From Ga0077527 sp038144955 (GTDB lineage: Bacteria; Pseudomonadota; Gammaproteobacteria; Burkholderiales; SG8-41): 12,375 bases of DNA. Under the pieces are notes generated by a model that had not been told where the DNA came from, made no database searches, and saw only the letters and a program-made list of their open reading frames with translations. The stretch covers positions 1-12,375 of the forward strand of contig JAYQOT010000061.1 of assembly GCA_038144955.1 (NCBI GenBank), read 5' to 3'. The position numbers were made by a program, and so were the translations under genes. This document shows, piece after piece, positions 7,886 to 12,375 of the stretch (positions within the stretch are counted from its first letter, which is position 1; the number at the start of each line of letters is the position of its first letter).

Positions 7886-8404
7886 ATGAGTGAAAAACAG
7901 GTTTCAGACGGCGCCGCTGGCGCTGGTATTTCAGTCAAGGCAATGGAGATTGTTGTTGCCCTGATACTTCTGGTGATCGGCTCCATGGTGGTTTACGACA
8001 GCGCGCGTTTGGGCTACCGCTGGGTGGGGGACGGTCCGGAAGCGGGCTATTTCCCGTTCTACATCGGCATGTTCATCTGCATATCCAGCGTGGTCACTCT
8101 GGGACAGGCCGTATTCGGCAAGAAAAAAACCGGCATCTTCGTCGAATGGGCGCAATTGAAGCTGGTGGCATCGGTGCTGCTCCCGGCGGGCCTTTTTGTG
8201 CTGGGCATACAGATGATCGGTATTTACGTGGCAGCTGCCGCTTATATCGCGGTATTCATGATCTGGCTCGGTAAATACAACTGGATCAAGGGGGTGCTGC
8301 TGGGTCTTGCTGTCAGTGGATCGATGTTCATGATGTTCGAAGTGTGGTTCAAGGTGCCGTTGTTCAAGGGGGAATTCAATCCCCTCGGTTTCCTTGGATA
8401 TTGA
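7886..8404 (+). CDS. tctB: TTT-system small membrane subunit TctB
   Basis: Small integral membrane partner of TctA in the sodium- or proton-coupled tripartite tricarboxylate transporter. At 172 aa it has the typical length, with four predicted membrane segments at about residues 21-41, 52-73, 88-109 and 112-130, and a further hydrophobic stretch at 134-152. A hydrophilic N-terminal tail of about 18 residues precedes the first segment. TctB proteins are poorly conserved; identification rests on size, topology and position between the binding protein and tctA. The start at 7886 has only a weak AGGTAA 13 nt upstream; an internal ATG at 7943 would begin at the first membrane segment but has no better ribosome binding site. 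Its weak initiation contrasts with that of tctC and fits lower need for the membrane subunits. Confidence 0.85.
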   Translation: MSEKQVSDGAAGAGISVKAMEIVVALILLVIGSMVVYDSARLGYRWVGDGPEAGYFPFYIGMFICISSVVTLGQAVFGKKKTGIFVEWAQLKLVASVLLPAGLFVLGIQMIGIYVAAAAYIAVFMIWLGKYNWIKGVLLGLAVSGSMFMMFEVWFKVPLFKGEFNPLGFLGY

Positions 8405-8422
8405 CCAGCCGCACTGACCTAG

Positions 8423-8427
8423 AGGAG
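8423..8427 (+). promoter_or_regulatory. ribosome binding site supporting a TTG start for tctA
   Basis: AGGAG lies 8 nt before TTG at 8436. No ATG in this frame gives a plausible N-terminus: the next internal Met would remove the first membrane segment that aligns with other TctA proteins. Confidence 0.75.
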
Positions 8428-8435
8428 CTGGAATC

Positions 8436-9935
8436 TTGGAAGAAATCAACGCCCTATTCCACGGTTTTTCTGTCGCGCTGACCCCGTTCAACCTGCTGTT
8501 GATGTTTGTCGGGGTTACGCTGGGGGTGCTGATCGGCGTGTTGCCGGGACTGGGAGGTGCCAACGGCATCGCCATTCTGTTGCCGCTGACGTTTTCGATG
8601 GAACCGACTTCGGCGGTGATCATGCTCTCGTGCATTTACTGGGGCGCGCTCTTCGGTGGTGCGATCACCTCCATCCTGTTCAATATTCCCGGTGAGCCGT
8701 GGTCGGTGGCGACCACGTTCGACGGTTACCCGATGGCGCAGCAAGGGCACGCTGGCGAGGCCCTGACCACGGCATTTACTTCGTCTTTCGTCGGTGCGTT
8801 TTTTGCGGTGATCATGATCACCTTTCTGGCGCCCCTGGTTGCCAAGTTCGCCCTGCAATTCGGTCCGCCGGAATTTTTTGCGGTCTTCTTCCTGACTTTC
8901 TGCAGTTTCATCGGCATGGGCAAGGAGCCGCCGTTCAAGATCATCGCGGCGATGATGCTGGGGTTTGCCCTCGCCGCAGTGGGCATCGACACGGTGACCG
9001 GCCAGTTGCGCCTGATCTTCGGCTGGCACGAACTGATGCGCGGCTTCGACTTTCTGATCGCGGTGATCGGACTGTTCGGCATCGGCGAGATCCTGCTGTC
9101 GATGGAGGAAGGGTTGTCGTTCTCGGGCCGCACTGCCAAGATCGATCCGAAAATCGTTCTGGCCACATGGAAAAAGCTGCCCAAGTACTGGGTGACTTCG
9201 CTGCGCAGTTGCGTCATCGGCTGCTGGATGGGGATCACCCCGGGCGGTGCGACTCCGGCATCGTTCATGAGTTACGGCATCGCCAAGCGCATGTCTCCTG
9301 ACGGGCAGAAATTCGGGTCCGGCGTCCAGGAAGGCGTCGTGGCGCCGGAGACGGCTGCCCATGCCGCCGGAACTGCGGCGCTGCTGCCGATGATCTCGCT
9401 GGGCATTCCCGGTTCACCCACGGCCGCGGTTTTGCTGGGCGGTTTGCTGATCTGGGGCCTGCAACCGGGACCGCTGCTGTTCGTCGAACAGAAGGATTTC
9501 GTCTGGGGCCTGATTGCCAGCATGTATCTCGGCAATATCGCCGGCCTGATCATCGTGCTGACCTGCGTGCCGCTGTTTGCCGCGATTCTGCGGGTGCCGT
9601 TCTCGATCATTGCGCCGGTGATCATCGTGATCTGCGCTGTCGGCGCCTACACCGTGCACAATGCCATGCTCGACATCTGGTTCATGCTGCTGTTCGGGGT
9701 GGCCGGTTATGCCTTCAAGAAACTGGCCTATCCGCTGGCGCCGCTGGTGCTGGCGCTGGTGCTCGGGGACCAGGCCGAAAGCGCTTTCCGCCAGGCAATG
9801 CTTATATCCCAGGGCGACGTGCGCATCTTCTTCTCCAACGGGCTGGTCGGCAGCATCATGGGCCTTGGTTTGTTGATGCTGTTCTGGCCGCTGCTGGTGA
9901 AAGCACTGGCCAAGCTGAAGGAAAAGGCGGCCTGA
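8436..9935 (+). CDS. tctA: TTT-system large membrane subunit TctA
   Basis: The transport channel of the tripartite tricarboxylate transporter, in the inner membrane. The 499-aa, strongly hydrophobic product is of standard TctA length with about 10-12 membrane segments. The family's two inverted-repeat signatures are seen: GVLIGVLPGLGGANGIAILLP around residues 30-50, and GITPGGATPASF at 266-277 followed by SYGIAKR. HAAGTAALLPMISLGIPGSP around 309-328 is another recognisable block. The N-terminus MEEINALFHGFSVALTP matches the usual TctA start, which supports initiation at TTG, 31 nt after the tctB stop. The gene ends about 35 bp before a strong bidirectional terminator, closing the tctCBA operon. 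Confidence 0.95.
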   Translation: MEEINALFHGFSVALTPFNLLLMFVGVTLGVLIGVLPGLGGANGIAILLPLTFSMEPTSAVIMLSCIYWGALFGGAITSILFNIPGEPWSVATTFDGYPMAQQGHAGEALTTAFTSSFVGAFFAVIMITFLAPLVAKFALQFGPPEFFAVFFLTFCSFIGMGKEPPFKIIAAMMLGFALAAVGIDTVTGQLRLIFGWHELMRGFDFLIAVIGLFGIGEILLSMEEGLSFSGRTAKIDPKIVLATWKKLPKYWVTSLRSCVIGCWMGITPGGATPASFMSYGIAKRMSPDGQKFGSGVQEGVVAPETAAHAAGTAALLPMISLGIPGSPTAAVLLGGLLIWGLQPGPLLFVEQKDFVWGLIASMYLGNIAGLIIVLTCVPLFAAILRVPFSIIAPVIIVICAVGAYTVHNAMLDIWFMLLFGVAGYAFKKLAYPLAPLVLALVLGDQAESAFRQAMLISQGDVRIFFSNGLVGSIMGLGLLMLFWPLLVKALAKLKEKAA

Positions 9936-9964
9936 GCGGAGCGCGGTTCAGTCCCGGTTACAGG

Positions 9965-10002
9965 AAATAAAAAGGGCGCCATGCATGGCGCCCTTTGTTT
10001 TT
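9965..10002. terminator. bidirectional intrinsic terminator between tctA and oxc
   Basis: A perfect 26-bp palindrome at 9971-9996 (AAAGGGCGCCATG and its reverse complement) is flanked by a T-rich tail on the right (TTTGTTTTT) and an A-rich stretch on the left (AAATAAAAA). It therefore ends transcription from both convergent genes, tctA from the left and oxc from the right. The oxc stop is 54 nt beyond its right edge. Confidence 0.9.
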
Positions 10003-10055
10003 GCATCGAAGATTGGTGCGGTTGATATTCCGCCTGTCTTGAGTTGCGATGTGTT

Positions 10056-11816
10056 TTATTTCTTTTTTGCGGCTGACGGGTTGAGGCTGGTGATGCGGCC
10101 GCTTTCGGTACCGGCGGTTTCGTCGATGATGGCATTGATCAGCGTCGGTTTGCGCGACCGCACGGCTTCTTCCACGGCCTTGCGCAATTCCGCCGGTGTC
10201 TTGGCATAGACGCCCACACCGCCGAAAGCCTCCATCAGCTTGTCATAGCGGGCATCCTTGACGAATACCGTGGGTGCCACGTCGGGGCCGCCGGCGGCAT
10301 TGACGTCAGTGCCCTTGTAGACCCCGTTGTTGTTGAAGACCACCACGCATACCGGCAGTTTGTAGCGGCAGATGGTTTCCACTTCCATGCCGGAGAAGCC
10401 GAAGGCGCTGTCGCCCTCGACGGCGATGACCGGGCTGCCGTCACCAACGACAGCTGCCGCCACGGCAAAGCCCATGCCGATGCCCATCACGCCCCAGGTG
10501 CCGACGTCCAGGCGCTTGCGCGGCTTGTACATGTCGACAATGCTGCGGGTGAAATCGAGCGCGTTGGCGCCTTCATTGACCAAATAGGCGTCGGGATTGT
10601 CCTTGATCAGGTCGCGCATCACGTTCAGTGCGCTGTGGAAATTCATTGGGGTCGGGTTCTTGGCCAGCGTCTCGGCCATCTTGGATATGTTCTTGTCCTT
10701 GCGCTCGGCAATGGCGCCCAGCCAGTCCGCGGAAGGCTTGGGCCAGTTGCCGCCCACTGCCTTGATGCCGCCGAGCATGGCAGACACACAGGAGCCGATG
10801 TCGCCGACCACCGGCGCGTCGATGCGCACGTTGCTGTCGGCTTCCTGGGGTGAAATGTCGATCTGGACGTATTTCTGGCCGCCCCAGGCCTTGGAGCTTT
10901 TGCCGCCCCAGGTCTTGCCTTTACCGTGCGACAACAGCCAGTTGAGGCGGGCGCCGATCAGCATCACCACGTCGGCTTCAGGCAGTACGAATGAACGCGC
11001 AGCAGCAGCCGATTGCGGGTGGGTGTCGGGCAACAGGCCCTTGGCCATCGACATCGGCAGGTAGGGGATGCCGGTCTGTTCGACCAATGCGCGGATGTCT
11101 GCATCGGCGCAGGCATAGGCCGCACCTTTGCCGAGGATGATCAGCGGGCGCTTGGCGCCTTTCAGCAGATCCAGCGCGCGCTGCACGGCATCCGGCGCAG
11201 GAATCTGGCGCGGTGCCGGATCAACCACCTTGATCAGCGAGGCCTTGCCGGCATCTGCGGGCATCGATTGTGCGAACAGCTTGGCCGGCAGGTCGAGATA
11301 GACGCCGCCCGGGCGTCCCGAAACCGCCGCGCGGATGGCGCGTGCAATGCCGATGCCGATGTCTTCAGCATGCAGCACGCGAAAAGCGGTCTTGCACAGC
11401 GGCTTGGCAATGGCGAGCTGGTCCATTTCCTCGTAGTCACCCTGTTGCAGATCGACGATCTCGCGCTCGCTGGAGCCGCTGATCAGGATCATCGGAAAAC
11501 AGTTGGTGGTGGCGTTGGACAACGCGGTCAGGCCGTTGAGAAAACCGGGGGCCGAAACGGTCAGGCAGATGCCGGGTTTCTGGGTCAGAAAGCCGGCAAT
11601 TGCAGCGGCATTGCCCGCGTTCTGTTCATGACGGAAGGAGATCATGCGGATACCCGCTGCCTGTGCCTTGCGGGTGAGATCGGTGATCGGAATTCCGGGA
11701 AGACCGAAAATGGTATCGATGCCATTGAGCTTGAGCGCATCGATGACCAGGTTGAAGCCGTCGGTTGTTTCCTGAGCCTGGTTGTCCGGGGTTGTTTCGG
11801 TTAGCTTGGAATTCAT
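10056..11816 (-). CDS. oxc: oxalyl-CoA decarboxylase (thiamine-diphosphate enzyme)
   Basis: Converts oxalyl-CoA to formyl-CoA and CO2, the second step of oxalate breakdown, in the cytoplasm. The 586-aa product follows the Oxalobacter Oxc closely. ThDP activation Glu64 is in FRHEQNAG (Glu56 in Oxalobacter); active-site Tyr128-Glu129 are in LQQGDYEEMDQ (120/121 there); the ThDP/Mg motif runs from Gly468-Asp-Ser to Asn495-Asn-Asn, followed by Tyr500; the C-terminal ESGRI holds Ser572. SAPGFLNGLTAL and GTWGVMGIGMG are further family blocks. The related 2-hydroxyacyl-CoA lyases are less likely given these matches. Start: GAGG lies 9 nt before the ATG on the minus strand. Oddities: a short in-frame repeat at residues 302-313 lengthens the loop before KYVQIDI, and a Lys-rich end (KKK). 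The CoA-transferase frc is not adjacent in view. Confidence 0.96.
   Translation of the reverse strand: MNSKLTETTPDNQAQETTDGFNLVIDALKLNGIDTIFGLPGIPITDLTRKAQAAGIRMISFRHEQNAGNAAAIAGFLTQKPGICLTVSAPGFLNGLTALSNATTNCFPMILISGSSEREIVDLQQGDYEEMDQLAIAKPLCKTAFRVLHAEDIGIGIARAIRAAVSGRPGGVYLDLPAKLFAQSMPADAGKASLIKVVDPAPRQIPAPDAVQRALDLLKGAKRPLIILGKGAAYACADADIRALVEQTGIPYLPMSMAKGLLPDTHPQSAAAARSFVLPEADVVMLIGARLNWLLSHGKGKTWGGKSSKAWGGQKYVQIDISPQEADSNVRIDAPVVGDIGSCVSAMLGGIKAVGGNWPKPSADWLGAIAERKDKNISKMAETLAKNPTPMNFHSALNVMRDLIKDNPDAYLVNEGANALDFTRSIVDMYKPRKRLDVGTWGVMGIGMGFAVAAAVVGDGSPVIAVEGDSAFGFSGMEVETICRYKLPVCVVVFNNNGVYKGTDVNAAGGPDVAPTVFVKDARYDKLMEAFGGVGVYAKTPAELRKAVEEAVRSRKPTLINAIIDETAGTESGRITSLNPSAAKKK
10878..10917. 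repeat. imperfect tandem duplication inside oxc (24-bp period)
   Basis: GCCGCCCCAGGCCTTG at 10878-10893 recurs as GCCGCCCCAGGTCTTG at 10902-10917, one mismatch in 16, offset 24 bp (8 codons). In the protein it gives TWGGKSSKAWGG, two WGG units, where Oxalobacter Oxc as recalled has a single WG followed by a shorter loop about 6 residues smaller. Confidence 0.7.
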
Positions 11817-11904
11817 GTCGGGGTGCCTCGTGTCACTGCCGTCGGTTTAACTGAAATTTTCCGTCGTAAATCCGCCACATTGGTGCATGGATTCGGGTTT
11901 CTTC

Positions 11905-11914
11905 GGGGTTAGGC
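11905..11914. repeat. direct repeat copy 1, GGGGTTAGGC
   Basis: The decamer is identical to 12029-12038 and is preceded by CTTC (CTT in the other copy). The two copies flank the predicted oxc promoter and FNR-type box, 124 bp apart. A related GGTTAGGCTG lies at 6707-6716 upstream of tctC. Confidence 0.5.
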
Positions 11915-11973
11915 GGGCCGTCGTCGCCGGAATGGGCTAGACCGGGCCGCAGGCGGTTTTTTAGTCCGCCCGT

Positions 11974-11979
11974 ATCATA
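11974..11979 (-). promoter_or_regulatory. possible -10 hexamer of the oxc promoter
   Basis: Read on the minus strand it is TATGAT, five of six matches to TATAAT. It starts 23 nt after the FNR-type box and has no good -35, which fits activation by a class II Crp/Fnr protein. The start of transcription would be near 11967. Confidence 0.55.
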
Positions 11980-12002
11980 GTGGGCGCAATGCAAGCTGAC
12001 TC

Positions 12003-12016
12003 TTGACCCCGGTCAA
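12003..12016. promoter_or_regulatory. putative Crp/Fnr-family (FNR-type) box upstream of oxc
   Basis: TTGACCCCGGTCAA is a symmetrical site with TTGACC and GGTCAA half-sites; it fits TTGAY-N4-RTCAA. Centred about 42 bp upstream of the predicted oxc transcription start, it is a class II activator geometry. It lies 87 bp from the stop of the adjacent Crp/Fnr regulator gene. Confidence 0.65.
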
Positions 12017-12028
12017 TTTTTGCGACTT

Positions 12029-12038
12029 GGGGTTAGGC
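12029..12038. repeat. direct repeat copy 2, GGGGTTAGGC
   Basis: Second copy of the decamer at 11905-11914, located 12 bp from the FNR-type box on the regulator side. Its extension GGTTAGGCTG (12031-12040) is identical to 6707-6716 in the tctC leader. Confidence 0.5.
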
Positions 12039-12102
12039 TGACCCGGTGGCGCAGCTATTGCAATGCATCAATCCGGACGGTAATTCCGCACCGTGAGACC
12101 GG

Positions 12103-12375
12103 CTAAATCTTGCCGCGCCGTTTCAGCCTGCTTAGTGTTTCAGGGGAAAGGTTAAGGTAAGACGCCAGTTCTTTTTTGGGCAGCCGCTCTGTCAGGCTGG
12201 AGTGTTTGCGCATGAATCGCTGGACCCTGCCGGGGGCGTTGAGCAGGTGCAGGGTGATGGTGTGCGCCATCACTTCACTCATCAGTCTCATGACTTCCAG
12301 TTCGAATTCCGCCTTGATTTTGGCATGCCGCTCGAGAAAGGCAGCCCATTGCAGCATCGACAGCTTGGCCGCGCG
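12103..12375 (-). CDS. Crp/Fnr-family transcriptional regulator, C-terminal part (5' end beyond window)
   Basis: The 90 visible residues run to the right edge without a stop; the Met at 12357 is internal, preceded by RAAKLS. The sequence is the long dimer helix (FLERHAKIKAEFELEVMRLM) followed by a winged-helix DNA-binding domain ending in LPKKELASYLNLSPETLSRL. The recognition helix has Glu-x-x-Ser-Arg (PETLSR), the FNR pattern for TTGA half-sites; CRP has RETVGR at this place. The protein stops at RRGKI, directly after the recognition helix, so it lacks the C-terminal wing hairpin that FNR and CRP have. The ligand or cofactor domain is outside the window, so what it senses is unknown. It reads towards oxc and is its probable activator. 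Confidence 0.88.
   Translation of the reverse strand, partial: RAAKLSMLQWAAFLERHAKIKAEFELEVMRLMSEVMAHTITLHLLNAPGRVQRFMRKHSSLTERLPKKELASYLNLSPETLSRLKRRGKI

Larger units (their letters stand above)
11817..12102. other. oxc upstream / regulator downstream intergenic region
   Basis: This 286-bp stretch has no gene. On the minus strand it holds, in order from the regulator side, a copy of GCCTAACCCC, an FNR-type box, a -10-like hexamer, a small GC stem with A-rich loop (GGCGG/CCGCC arms at 11952-11956 and 11966-11970), and a second GCCTAACCCC. No clear terminator for the regulator gene was found. The oxc leader would be about 150 nt. Confidence 0.6.

Noticed and set aside
10056..11816. Other ThDP enzymes (acetolactate synthase, glyoxylate carboligase, 2-hydroxyacyl-CoA lyase)
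   Set aside because: The residues diagnostic of Oxc (Tyr128-Glu129, Tyr500, C-terminal Ser572 in ESGRI) and long matched blocks favour oxalyl-CoA decarboxylase.
11946..11972. Intrinsic terminator in the oxc upstream region
   Set aside because: The T run lies in the loop between GGCGG and CCGCC and not after a stem, so it does not have terminator form on either strand.

Overview
The window is a GC-rich proteobacterial segment. The NAD-linked molybdenum formate dehydrogenase, the Bug-type tripartite tricarboxylate transporter (TTT) and the TerC and UspA types all suggest a betaproteobacterium or a near relative. No marker gene fixes the taxon, and both ends cut through genes.

Left block (1-5315, + strand): the C-terminal half of the flavin/NAD subunit of a soluble formate dehydrogenase (fdsB), then the large Fe-S/molybdopterin subunit (fdsA), then formate-tetrahydrofolate ligase (fhs). 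Formate can therefore be oxidised to CO2 with NADH formation, or activated to 10-formyl-THF for biosynthesis. The two spacers in this block share a short sequence and carry hairpins but no intrinsic terminator.

Middle block (5316-6614, + strand): a TerC-family membrane protein behind a spacer with a consensus -10 hexamer and a perfect 24-bp palindrome, followed by a one-domain UspA protein.

Right block (6615-12375): a complete TTT system in the order periplasmic binding protein (tctC/Bug), small membrane subunit (tctB), large membrane subunit (tctA, TTG start). It ends at a 26-bp palindromic bidirectional terminator. Convergent to it is a well-conserved oxalyl-CoA decarboxylase (oxc). Beyond oxc, on the same strand, lies the 3' end of a Crp/Fnr-family regulator.

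The main find is regulatory and metabolic. TTGAY-N4-GTCAA boxes of FNR type lie upstream of both tctC (6641-6654) and oxc (12003-12016). Each is exactly 23 nt from a -10-like hexamer, the spacing of an activator site centred near -41.5/-42.5. The recognition helix of the neighbouring Crp/Fnr protein carries the E-x-x-S-R pattern that reads TTGA half-sites in FNR. The simplest reading is one regulon in which the TTT system imports oxalate or a related small carboxylate, Oxc decarboxylates oxalyl-CoA, and the released formate feeds FDH and Fhs. The formyl-CoA:oxalate CoA-transferase (frc) needed to close the cycle is not in the window. Oxalate as the transported substrate is inference from context.
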